Shown here in pieces: positions 33,661 to 41,375 of a DNA stretch of 64,000 nucleotides. This DNA is from Phycisphaerales bacterium (GTDB taxonomy: Bacteria > Planctomycetota > Phycisphaerae > Phycisphaerales > SM1A02). The notes below the pieces were generated by a model. That model was given only the letters and a program-made list of their open reading frames with translations. It made no database searches and was not told the DNA's origin. Both the position numbers and the translations under genes were made by a program. The stretch spans positions 175,056 through 239,055 of the forward strand of contig JAKVBX010000003.1 in the NCBI GenBank assembly GCA_022446795.1, written 5' to 3'. How positions within the stretch are numbered: position 1 is the first letter of the stretch; each line of letters begins with the position of its first letter.

Positions 33661-34542
33661 ATGGCTTCGCGTCGTTCCAACTCGCGTTCCACCGCCACCC
33701 CGCGGTGGCATCGTCGCCTGCTGTCCGCCAGCGGCGGGATGTGGCAGTGGTCCCGCACGCGGACCGGCCGAACGACCTGGACCGCAGTGGGCGTACTGGC
33801 ACTTCTCCTGGCGACGGTGGCGGTGATCCCGACCCTGAGTCGCCGGGTCGAACGACCCGTGGACCAGGTTGAGGTCCGGTTCTCCAGCCTCCCGGGCTGG
33901 GCGGGCCCGAGCCTGCTCGACCACGTGACCTCCCTGGCCGAATCCCGTCTCAACGGCACGACCCTGGCCCGAGGCGATCTCCAGGCTGTCCACCAGGACC
34001 TGCTGGACTCGGGCTTCTTCGAAGTCGTCAGCCAGGTCCGTCGCTCCGGAACCGATGAGATCACCGTCGACGCCACCCTGGTGACGCCGATGGCCAAGGT
34101 CAGGGACCGGCATGGCACGGCCCTGATCGATACCGCTGGCAACCTCATGCCCCCGGGCTGTGGTGTCTCTGGTGATGTCCATGTCGTCACGATCACGAAC
34201 CCGAGATACAGCCGACCGACCAGGCCACGGCAAACATGGACCGGCGGCGACGTCGCCGCGGCCATCCGCGTGCTCAAGCAGATCTCCGGCGCCGCCTGGA
34301 TCGACCAGGTCGAGGCCATCGACCTGACCAAGTACGCGGCCAGCGGAAGCCTGGTACTCGTGACCGACAACGGCAGTCGCATTGTCTGGGGCTCGGCGCC
34401 TGGCGCCGAGAAGGCGATGGAATCGCTGCAGGAGTGGAAGATCGAGCGACTCGACGAGTTGCATCGACTCTCCGGTCGCATTGACCAGTATCACTCCGGC
34501 GAGATTGACATCACCGATGCCTCCGTCGTGATCAAGCGGTGA
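33661..34542 (+). CDS. FtsQ-like divisome protein (POTRA-type), divergent
   Basis: 293 residues: a basic cytoplasmic N-terminus, one transmembrane helix (about 41-60), then an extracytoplasmic region that could hold a POTRA domain (about 65-140) and a beta domain. Topology, size and position directly after ddl are those of ftsQ, the septal scaffold that binds FtsB/FtsL. Sequence similarity cannot be judged by eye, so the name rests mainly on context. No ftsA or ftsZ follows; instead the stop is overlapped by a six-TM protein gene. A 100-nt gap separates it from ddl. Confidence 0.6.
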   Translation: MASRRSNSRSTATPRWHRRLLSASGGMWQWSRTRTGRTTWTAVGVLALLLATVAVIPTLSRRVERPVDQVEVRFSSLPGWAGPSLLDHVTSLAESRLNGTTLARGDLQAVHQDLLDSGFFEVVSQVRRSGTDEITVDATLVTPMAKVRDRHGTALIDTAGNLMPPGCGVSGDVHVVTITNPRYSRPTRPRQTWTGGDVAAAIRVLKQISGAAWIDQVEAIDLTKYAASGSLVLVTDNGSRIVWGSAPGAEKAMESLQEWKIERLDELHRLSGRIDQYHSGEIDITDASVVIKR

Positions 34543-35231
34543 TCCGGAACTGGGCGCGGCCATCGCCGGAGACCGTTCTCTCGCACCGGCTGCTGGTCTT
34601 CCTGGGTTCGGGCTGGTTGCTCCTGTCGTGGATCCTGGTCATCGGGCTGAAACAACCACTGCTTCCAACGGTCCACACCTGGCTGCCGGGTGTCCGGATG
34701 ATGTTGGTCATGGCATCCATCGGCCTGGTCGTCGTGTGGCCAATGGCCGCCATGACCACGGCCCGTGCCATGCGACCCGGACGAACACTCCGTGAGTCGA
34801 TCATCCTGCTGATCCTCGCCCAGTTGATCATCTGGCCCGCCGGACTGGTGACGGCCTGGACACCCGGGCGAACCTCGGTGCTGGCGCTGGCCCTCATCGG
34901 CTGGGGCCTGGTGGCCGCTGCCGTCACCGCCTGGGGCCGCGTCCGACCTCGGGCGATGGAACGCATGGCCGCGATGTCGATCTGCCTGCTGATCATGCTG
35001 GTCGCCGTGATCATCTCCCTGGCAGACCCCTCGACAACCTGGGCCATCCCGTGGAGCCCCGCGACCAACCTCTGGTCACTGGCCGGTGGCGGTATTGACC
35101 CGCCCCGATCGAGCGACTGGATACATGCCGCCATCCTGTGGGCCGTGGCAGTGGTTGGATGGACGGTACTGCTCGCCTGCCCCACCGATGGTTGCAGGCT
35201 GGCCACCCAGACGCGAGGATCATCGACGTGA
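34539..35231 (+). CDS. Six-TM membrane protein of unknown function
   Basis: 230 residues with about six hydrophobic helices (near 15-37, 53-72, 86-105, 112-131, 144-163 and 194-212) and almost no soluble parts. The loop between the last two helices (IPWSPATNLWSL) may be a re-entrant or surface loop. Translation starts with GTG overlapping the ftsQ-like stop (GTGA), and the cls gene overlaps its own stop in the same way. The coupling suggests a role in envelope or lipid metabolism with cardiolipin synthase, but nothing in the sequence names it. Confidence 0.7.
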   Translation: MIRNWARPSPETVLSHRLLVFLGSGWLLLSWILVIGLKQPLLPTVHTWLPGVRMMLVMASIGLVVVWPMAAMTTARAMRPGRTLRESIILLILAQLIIWPAGLVTAWTPGRTSVLALALIGWGLVAAAVTAWGRVRPRAMERMAAMSICLLIMLVAVIISLADPSTTWAIPWSPATNLWSLAGGGIDPPRSSDWIHAAILWAVAVVGWTVLLACPTDGCRLATQTRGSST

Positions 35232-36673
35232 CCCACCTCATTGTCGTGCTGTCGCTGATCGCTCTGGACGTCATTATCTTCGTCCTGCTGTTGATCCATA
35301 TCCTGATTCGCCGCAATGGAACCAGTGAGACGCGGCTGGCCTGGGTCGTGTTCCTGATTCTCGTGCCCTATGTGAGCGCCCTGATCTACCTGTTGGTCGG
35401 CGGTACTCACTTCGGATGGCGGAGACAGAAACGCCACCAGGACATCCACAAGATGATGCCCACGGTCGAACGGCCGGACCTGGCTGATCTCCCGGGGATG
35501 GAACCGACAACACCTCCGCCCTACCGGCGTGTCTTCACCTTGGCCGAGAACCTCTCCGCCTCCGACGTGGTCGGCGGCAACCAGTTGGAGCTCAAGGCGG
35601 ATGCCGAGCACTTCCTGAAGCCGCTCTGCGCGGACATTGCAGCAGCCACACGACACGTGCACCTGCTGACCTACATCTACCTCACCGACAAGACCGGACA
35701 GACCGTCGCCGACGCGTTGATCGCGGCGGCCAAGCGTGGTGTCACCTGCCGGCTCCTGGTCGATTCACTGGGGTCCCGCGACTTCCTGCGATCAGACCTG
35801 TGCCGGAAACTCCGCGATGGCGGTGTCCAGGTGGTCGAGGCGCTTCCGGCGAGGCTCGTCCGGATCCTGCTCTCGCGCATCGACCTGCGGAACCACCGCA
35901 AGATCGTGGTCATCGACAACCGGGTGGGCTATGTCGGCAGCCAGAACATCGCGGACCCATCATTCGCCCCGAAGGCCAAGTATGCCCCGTGGATCGACTG
36001 CATGGTCCGCATGGAGGGCCCCGCCGTCCATGACCTGCAGTTGCTGTTCCTCGAGGATTGGTACATGGACACGGAGGAACTGGAAGAAGGACTGCTGGAG
36101 GAGGTCCCCCACGTCAAACCCGATGGTGCGGACGTCCAGATCATCGGCAGTGGTCCAGAGAGCGGCGGCGACATGCTGACGCTGGTGCTGCAGACCTGTT
36201 TTCACATGGCCTCCGAAGAGCTCATTCTCACGACCCCGTACTTCGTTCCAGATGTGGCCACCGAGACCGCCCTCATCGCAGCCGCCCGACGTGGCGTTGA
36301 GACTTCGATCATCGTGCCAAAGAACAACGACTCGCGGCTGGTGGCCCTGGCCAGTCGCAGCCACTACCAGTCACTGCTGGAAGCCGGCGTTCGCATCTTC
36401 CAGTTCCACGCGGGACTGCTTCACGCCAAGACCCTCACCGTCGACCGACAGTTGTTCCTGCTGGGATCAGCCAACCTGGATCGCCGGAGCCTGGAACTCA
36501 ACTTCGAGGTCAACATGCTGGGCTGGAACCCGGACTTTGCCGGCCAGTTGCGGATGCTCCAGAAGTCGTACCTGAACGACTCGACCGAGGTCGACGGCAT
36601 CAAGTGGCTTGATGCCCCATGGACACACCGGCTCGCCCGCAATGCCGCCGGGATGCTCAGTCCCCTGCTCTGA
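35228..36673 (+). CDS. cls: Cardiolipin synthase (phospholipase D family)
   Basis: 481 residues from the GTG at 35228. Two N-terminal transmembrane helices (about 5-27 and 37-58), then two PLD-type active-site motifs: H223-R-K225 ... D230 and H399-A-K401 ... D406, each followed by the expected G-S-x-N. It joins two phosphatidylglycerols, or PG and PE, to make cardiolipin at the membrane. The GTG overlaps the preceding stop. A longer reading from 35138 would overlap the upstream gene by 90 nt and lacks the hydrophobic start. Confidence 0.93.
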   Translation: MTHLIVVLSLIALDVIIFVLLLIHILIRRNGTSETRLAWVVFLILVPYVSALIYLLVGGTHFGWRRQKRHQDIHKMMPTVERPDLADLPGMEPTTPPPYRRVFTLAENLSASDVVGGNQLELKADAEHFLKPLCADIAAATRHVHLLTYIYLTDKTGQTVADALIAAAKRGVTCRLLVDSLGSRDFLRSDLCRKLRDGGVQVVEALPARLVRILLSRIDLRNHRKIVVIDNRVGYVGSQNIADPSFAPKAKYAPWIDCMVRMEGPAVHDLQLLFLEDWYMDTEELEEGLLEEVPHVKPDGADVQIIGSGPESGGDMLTLVLQTCFHMASEELILTTPYFVPDVATETALIAAARRGVETSIIVPKNNDSRLVALASRSHYQSLLEAGVRIFQFHAGLLHAKTLTVDRQLFLLGSANLDRRSLELNFEVNMLGWNPDFAGQLRMLQKSYLNDSTEVDGIKWLDAPWTHRLARNAAGMLSPLL

Positions 36674-36698
36674 CCTCCTGATCGACCGTCCAAGGTCC

Positions 36699-36741
36699 AA
36701 AAAAACCCCCGAAGGGCCCATCCCAGGCCCCAGGCGGGGTT
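36699..36741 (-). terminator. Intrinsic-terminator-like hairpin facing the minus strand
   Basis: Outer arms AACCCC (36704-36709) and GGGGTT (36736-36741) enclose inner arms GGGCC (36714-36718) and GGCCC (36726-36730). On the minus strand the stem runs into seven T's (36699-36705). It would stop minus-strand transcription, yet no minus-strand gene ends here; on the plus strand it lies between cls and the next gene and has no T-run. Confidence 0.5.
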
Positions 36742-36767
36742 GTCTGCCCCAAGTCCCTGGCTATACT
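36740..36767 (+). promoter_or_regulatory. Candidate promoter of the 36790 gene
   Basis: TTGTCT (36740-36745), a 16-nt spacer, then TATACT (36762-36767). It predicts a transcript start near 36774, about 16 nt before the GTG at 36790. Confidence 0.45.
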
Positions 36768-36789
36768 GGGGTTCGGACACCCCCAGGGC

Positions 36790-37569
36790 GTGTCCACCGA
36801 GGAAGAGAGAAGGTCCAACATCCGTTCCCTGACTGCCAACCGGGCTTGGGTTGTTCCCACGGCGATTCTCGTGACCGCTGCCGCTGCGTACGCCAACCAG
36901 TCGGCACGGCTCGTGTCGTGGTCCGGCACCGAGATCAACATCGCCGCCGGCAACTTCTCGGGCATCCTCAGCGATGGTGGAACGACGTTCTCCACCGAGG
37001 ACATGACGCTGGTCGACCAGTCCATCCAGGCATCGGGCCTCGCGACCCAGGGGTTCATCACGCTGCTGCTGGCCGAGACCTCCGCAGGCTTGTCACTGAT
37101 CACGCTGATGGACGGAATCACCGACCCCTCTCCTCCCGGCGCCAAGACGATGACGGCGGCCACGAGTTTCGTCCCCGAGACGGCGACCTGGCAGTACAAC
37201 GTGGACGCCGGTGGCACCTTCGACTCGTTCCCGCTGGGCGATCAGACGGTCCTGAGCGGCGCATTCCAGTGGCAGTCGGGTATCGAGAGCGAGGCCTTCG
37301 CCATCTCCAACCTGGCCTTCGAGGACATTGGTTCGATCACGTACAACGAGATCCTGCCCGGCGGGCTCTCCCCGAACAATACGATCCAGATCCTCACCAG
37401 CGATGGCGGCACCTGGTCGATCGCCAACCAGTTCGACTTCGACCCCGCTGATGCAGGCGGCCCCGACTTCCAGTACTTCGACTTCGAGATCACGGCCATT
37501 CCGACTCCAGGTGTACTCGCGATGCTGGCCGTAGCCGGCCTGAGCGGCCGTCGTCGACGCCGATCCTGA
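36790..37569 (+). CDS. Secreted protein with C-terminal P-x-P-G / hydrophobic / poly-Arg anchor
   Basis: 259 residues: signal peptide (about 11-36), a beta-rich body of unknown function, and a tail I-P-T-P-G, a hydrophobic segment and R-R-R-R-R-S. This tripartite tail looks like a PEP-CTERM sorting signal with P-T-P-G in place of P-E-P. The minus-strand gene at 53703-54431 ends the same way. No exosortase is in the window. The GTG at 36790 has no Shine-Dalgarno, whereas GAGAGAAGG lies about 6 nt before an ATC codon at 36820, where the signal peptide proper begins; a rare ATC start is possible. Confidence 0.7.
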   Translation: MSTEEERRSNIRSLTANRAWVVPTAILVTAAAAYANQSARLVSWSGTEINIAAGNFSGILSDGGTTFSTEDMTLVDQSIQASGLATQGFITLLLAETSAGLSLITLMDGITDPSPPGAKTMTAATSFVPETATWQYNVDAGGTFDSFPLGDQTVLSGAFQWQSGIESEAFAISNLAFEDIGSITYNEILPGGLSPNNTIQILTSDGGTWSIANQFDFDPADAGGPDFQYFDFEITAIPTPGVLAMLAVAGLSGRRRRRS

Positions 37570-37589
37570 TTCCACAATCCACACCCTGC

Positions 37590-37595
37590 TACGAT
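37590..37595 (+). promoter_or_regulatory. -10-like TACGAT of the DNA methyltransferase gene
   Basis: TACGAT, six bases (TGACCC), then the GTG at 37602. No Shine-Dalgarno is present, so leaderless initiation on GTG is suggested. Confidence 0.5.
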
Positions 37596-37601
37596 TGACC
37601 C

Positions 37602-38366
37602 GTGAGCACCTCACTGCATCACGGTGACTGTCTTGACGTCCTGCAGCGTGAAGATCATCTCGCCGCGGACATGGCGTACCTCGACCCACCCTTCGGCATG
37701 GGACGACGCATGGAGGGCCGGGACGGTGTCGCCTTCGAGGACCCACTCGATACCCCGGCGGAATACATCGCATTCATGCGGCCACGGGTCGAAATGGTGC
37801 TCGGACACCTCCAGGATCACGGGGTCATCCTGCTTCACTGTGACTGGCGGCACGTCCATCACCTCCGCCTGATGCTGGACGATCTGCTCGGCGCCACGGC
37901 CTTCGTCAATCACCTCGTGTGGCACTACGGCCTTGGGGGGTCTTCCCCGCGACGCTTCGCCCGCAAGCATGACGACATCCTGTTCTATGCCAAGGGCCGG
38001 GACTACTACTTCGAACCTCCACTGGTGCCGGCCACCAGCCAGCGACTCAAGGGGCAGATGAAGAAGGCCACCGACGTGCTGGACATTCCCACCATCAACA
38101 ACATGGCACACGAGCGCACCGGATGGCCGACCCAGAAGCCACTCGCCCTGCTTCGGATGCTGATCACGGCCTGCTGCCCCGAGGGCGGACTGGTCCTCGA
38201 CCCGTTCTGTGGATCCGGCACCACCGTGGTCGCCGCCGCGGAACTGAATCGCCGGGGTGTCGGCATTGACGCCAGTGATGAGGCGATCACGCTGGCGAGG
38301 TCGCGCCTGGTTCGACCCGACAGCCAGCAGACCTCCGGAGCCGGAAGGGCCGCATCGTCCGCCTGA
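37602..38366 (+). CDS. Beta-class DNA adenine (N6) or N4-cytosine methyltransferase, orphan
   Basis: 254 residues. The catalytic motif D-P-P-F (28-31) precedes the SAM motif DPFCGSGTT (200-208), which is the beta-class order; T-G-W-P-T-Q-K-P (173-180) is the family's motif before motif I. DPPF favours N6-adenine. The central part between them (about 100-165) should hold the recognition region. No restriction endonuclease or specificity subunit is nearby, so this may be a solitary regulatory or epigenetic methylase. It ends 20 nt before the convergent stop of the dockerin gene. Confidence 0.9.
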   Translation: MSTSLHHGDCLDVLQREDHLAADMAYLDPPFGMGRRMEGRDGVAFEDPLDTPAEYIAFMRPRVEMVLGHLQDHGVILLHCDWRHVHHLRLMLDDLLGATAFVNHLVWHYGLGGSSPRRFARKHDDILFYAKGRDYYFEPPLVPATSQRLKGQMKKATDVLDIPTINNMAHERTGWPTQKPLALLRMLITACCPEGGLVLDPFCGSGTTVVAAAELNRRGVGIDASDEAITLARSRLVRPDSQQTSGAGRAASSA

Positions 38367-38386
38367 TCAAGCCTTGTTTCGCCGTG

Positions 38387-39892
38387 CTACTCGCACTCGC
38401 CCCAGGCGCTGATGACGATGAGAATGTCATCGACGTCCGTATCCCCGTCGCCGTCGGTGTCACCGGATGGGTCATCCGTGCCATACGCGCCGAGGACGGC
38501 CAGGACGTCATTCACGTCAACCACGGCGTCGCCATTGGTATCCCCGGGACAGTCACTGCCCCCACCGCAGGCATCCGAGTCGGAACACGCCGTGCCTCCA
38601 CCGCCCCACGTGCCACCGAAGGCATCGCAGGTCTCCTCTTCCAGGTCGAAGCAGTCACCAGCACCGGTGCAGCACCAGCCCTCGGGCGCCGGGCACTCGA
38701 TCGATGCACAGGAGGTGCCATCACCCTGGAACTTGCCGCCGAAGGCGACGCAGGATTCCGGGCTCGCATTCGAAACGCACGAACCGTCGGCCAGGCAACA
38801 GGCCCCCTCTGGGAAGCAGACGACATTGGAGCAGATCTGCCCGATCAGCCAGGTCCCACCAAAGGCACCGCAGAGTTCCTCCGAGGCATCGACACACTCC
38901 CCAGTCGATGGGACGCAGCAGGCGCCCTCTGGTTCCGGACAGGGTTCGTCGCCACAGACCGTGTCCTCACCGAGGAACGTGCCGCCAATCACGTCGCATT
39001 GACCACTGGTGGACTCCGTACAGGTTCCATCGACTCGACAGCAGGCGCCCAGGACACTGCCGCAGTCGAAGGGTGTCACGGTGGCTCGCATGACCCAGTC
39101 GCCACTGGGGCGACAGAAGTTTGGCAACTGCTGGAACGATGTCCAACCCTCACCGCACAAGCAGAATGCTCCCGTGACCATGTCGATCCAATTCCCCGAT
39201 GGTGATGCCAATCCGGAGGTATCCGTCGTCGGGAAGGCATTCAGAGTCGCTGCCGGGGGGTCCAGGCAGGGGGTGCCGGGCGAGTGATGTGCATCGATGC
39301 GGAACGCCACCGTGAATGACTGGGTGCCCTGGTCCGCGATGTAGATCTGCTGCGCATCGTCCGGGGCAATGGAGAACTGGATGATCGTTCCGGTGGTTCC
39401 CGGGGGCATCTCCAGGTGAGGAAGAATGACCCCGTCGGAGCTGTACTCCGCCACGATGACCCCACCGGAATCGGGTGTATTGGCGATCACGATGATGGAC
39501 CACTCCGTGGTCGTGCTGACCGTTGCCCCAGATGTGGCAAACAGGATTTCGGCGGTGTCGAGCTTCAGGGGAAAGGCACTGGCCGGCATCGTGAAAGACA
39601 CGGCCGCACTTTCACCCTGTTCGATTCCCGCCTGAAGCGTGTACTCGCCAGCTCCGAAGTTCGAATCCGTGTGGGCCTTGACCTCCGGCGGGCAATCTCC
39701 ACGAGATGACGTGCGGCGCGTCGTCACCGTGGCGGTCGGGTCCGATGGTGAGTAGACGATCCGAAGCACATCCACCGAGTCCAGCGTCGCGTCAGTGGCC
39801 TGCCCACGGAGGTCCGCTCGGGCCAGGCTGCTGCCTACGAGAATCACCACCCCCCAGGAAATCGTCATGGTGAGAGCCGTGATCCGACGCAT
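38387..39892 (-). CDS. Secreted protein with four GxCC cysteine repeats and dockerin
   Basis: 501 residues: signal peptide (about 1-26), a beta-rich domain of unknown function (about 30-280), four roughly 40-residue cysteine repeats (282-442) of the form G-x-C-C-x(3-5)-C-x(7-8)-C-x(2-4)-G-G-x-F/W-...-C-x(3-5)-C, then a dockerin-like EF-hand pair (C-P-G-D-T-N-G-D ... W-G-E-C-E). Single copies of the same repeat occur in the two large proteins at 13855 and 16978. The six cysteines per repeat suggest disulfide-bonded knots. The ATG at 39892 has AAGGAG upstream. It may be an adhesive or matrix protein. Confidence 0.8.
   Translation of the reverse strand: MRRITALTMTISWGVVILVGSSLARADLRGQATDATLDSVDVLRIVYSPSDPTATVTTRRTSSRGDCPPEVKAHTDSNFGAGEYTLQAGIEQGESAAVSFTMPASAFPLKLDTAEILFATSGATVSTTTEWSIIVIANTPDSGGVIVAEYSSDGVILPHLEMPPGTTGTIIQFSIAPDDAQQIYIADQGTQSFTVAFRIDAHHSPGTPCLDPPAATLNAFPTTDTSGLASPSGNWIDMVTGAFCLCGEGWTSFQQLPNFCRPSGDWVMRATVTPFDCGSVLGACCRVDGTCTESTSGQCDVIGGTFLGEDTVCGDEPCPEPEGACCVPSTGECVDASEELCGAFGGTWLIGQICSNVVCFPEGACCLADGSCVSNASPESCVAFGGKFQGDGTSCASIECPAPEGWCCTGAGDCFDLEEETCDAFGGTWGGGGTACSDSDACGGGSDCPGDTNGDAVVDVNDVLAVLGAYGTDDPSGDTDGDGDTDVDDILIVISAWGECE
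38567..39049 (-). repeat. Four tandem GxCC cysteine-rich repeats (protein level)
   Basis: Units begin at GACCRVDG, GACCVPST, GACCLADG and GWCCTGAG, each about 40 residues with six cysteines and a GG-F/W step. DNA identity between units is low, so the expansion is old or under diversifying selection. Confidence 0.8.
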
Positions 39893-39968
39893 GCTGTCGC
39901 TCCTTGTCCCTGGTGTCCAGTCAACCAACTCATCCTACACACCTATCTTGGGCGATCTGGAAACGATG

Positions 39969-41300
39969 TCAATCCGCAAGTGGCATGGAGGTGGAATGAG
40001 CCTCCTCCTCGGGCCCATGATCGGCATCCCGGAGAAAAAAGACGATCACGGCACCAACGAAGAGGCTGACCGGAAGGATCAGGAAAGCCTGCCGGAAGTC
40101 GCCTGAAGCCAGGTTCTGATCGCCCCCCTTCGATTCCGACCCCGCATCCAGCAACAGACCGACGAACCACTGTCCCAGTCCGGCGAAGATCATCTGCAGG
40201 AAATTGACGAACGTCATCGCGATGCCGCGACTGTGATGTGGATTGTGCTCCATGGCCAGCGGGAACGCCACGACGATCGTCCCGGCACTCCCACCCAGCA
40301 GAACCAGCAGCGTGTAGACGGCCCAGTCCGCACCGGTGGGCAACAGCAACAGTCCACCGGAACTCAGGAACGCCACGATCGTCCCCACCTTCAGGTAGAT
40401 GGCGCGATGACCAACCCGATCCGAAAGCCAACCGACCAGGGGCCCCACCACGGCCAACCCGACGAACACCATCGAGACCGCCGGACCCGCGGTGGCCGGG
40501 GTGAAGCCCATGGCCTCTTCCAGGTACCGCACACCCCACAAGGCGGCAAAGGTGCCGATGGGCAGGTAGATCAAGGCCGTGACAACGGCCAGTATCCAGG
40601 TCTGCCGGCTGCGAAGAACGCACTTCATGCCCGACAGGAGACCGGCACCATGCGTCTCACGGGCCTGCTCCACCTGGTGGAGGTACCAGGTTGGACTCCG
40701 GGGAATGAGCAACCACATCAACAGCGAGATGAGCACGGCGACACCCGCGAAGATGTCGAAGGCCTGTCGCCAGGTCACGGCCTCGAGGAGCACGCCCAGG
40801 AGCGCTTCGGCCGAGATGGCGCCGAGCATGCCAAGGGTCGCGGTCACCCCGGAGAGCAACGCGATCCGCCGACCCGGGAACCAGATCGTCGCGACGTAGA
40901 CCGTGCCGACGTACGCAAAGGCGGAGCCGAATCCCATGAGGAACCGGGCCGCCCCGAGACCGCCGATCCCACCGGCCACCGCGAAGAGCAGGCAGCCCGC
41001 CGCGCAGACCAGTGACGCCACCGCCAGCGGGCTGCGTCCCCCGAGTCGATCAAGCAGGACCCCCACCACCAGTTGCATGGGTGCATAGGCGTAGTAGTAC
41101 AGGCTCATGTTGAACCCGATCACGCCCGCCGTGACGTCGAACTCCTGCTGCAGCGTGCCCTCGATGACGCCGGGAGTCACACGAATGAGAAATTCGTAGA
41201 GGAAGAACAACGCCGGCATCGACCAGGCCAGCCAGGCCTTTCCACGACCGCCGGGGTAGGTATTGTGCAAGTCGATGGTGGCGGTCTGGGGAGCCGACAT
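39969..41300 (-). CDS. MFS transporter (nitrate/hexose-phosphate-like MFS fold)
   Basis: 443 residues with twelve hydrophobic segments and MFS loop signatures: LLDRLGGRSPLA after helix 2 and GWLSDRVGHRAIY in the second half. The N-terminal FFLYEFLIRVTPGVI and MSLYYYAYAPMQL are shared with a branch of MFS proteins of unknown substrate found in many environmental bacteria. The ATG at 41300 is preferred: TACACT lies 10 nt upstream and the upstream frame belongs to no family I know. Divergent from the ATP-grasp gene (75-nt gap). Confidence 0.82.
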   Translation of the reverse strand: MSAPQTATIDLHNTYPGGRGKAWLAWSMPALFFLYEFLIRVTPGVIEGTLQQEFDVTAGVIGFNMSLYYYAYAPMQLVVGVLLDRLGGRSPLAVASLVCAAGCLLFAVAGGIGGLGAARFLMGFGSAFAYVGTVYVATIWFPGRRIALLSGVTATLGMLGAISAEALLGVLLEAVTWRQAFDIFAGVAVLISLLMWLLIPRSPTWYLHQVEQARETHGAGLLSGMKCVLRSRQTWILAVVTALIYLPIGTFAALWGVRYLEEAMGFTPATAGPAVSMVFVGLAVVGPLVGWLSDRVGHRAIYLKVGTIVAFLSSGGLLLLPTGADWAVYTLLVLLGGSAGTIVVAFPLAMEHNPHHSRGIAMTFVNFLQMIFAGLGQWFVGLLLDAGSESKGGDQNLASGDFRQAFLILPVSLFVGAVIVFFLRDADHGPEEEAHSTSMPLAD

Positions 41301-41375
41301 GTTCACGCAGAGTGTAGCGATGCCGCCGGTCCTGGACCGGCCGGGCCACCTCAGTCCACGGTGATACCATTCGCC

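Noticed and set aside
32586-34481. A 631-codon open frame on the minus strand across ddl and the ftsQ-like gene
   Set aside because: It crosses two genes of the murC operon, has no recognisable domain and is rich in Arg/Gly/Val as shadow frames are.
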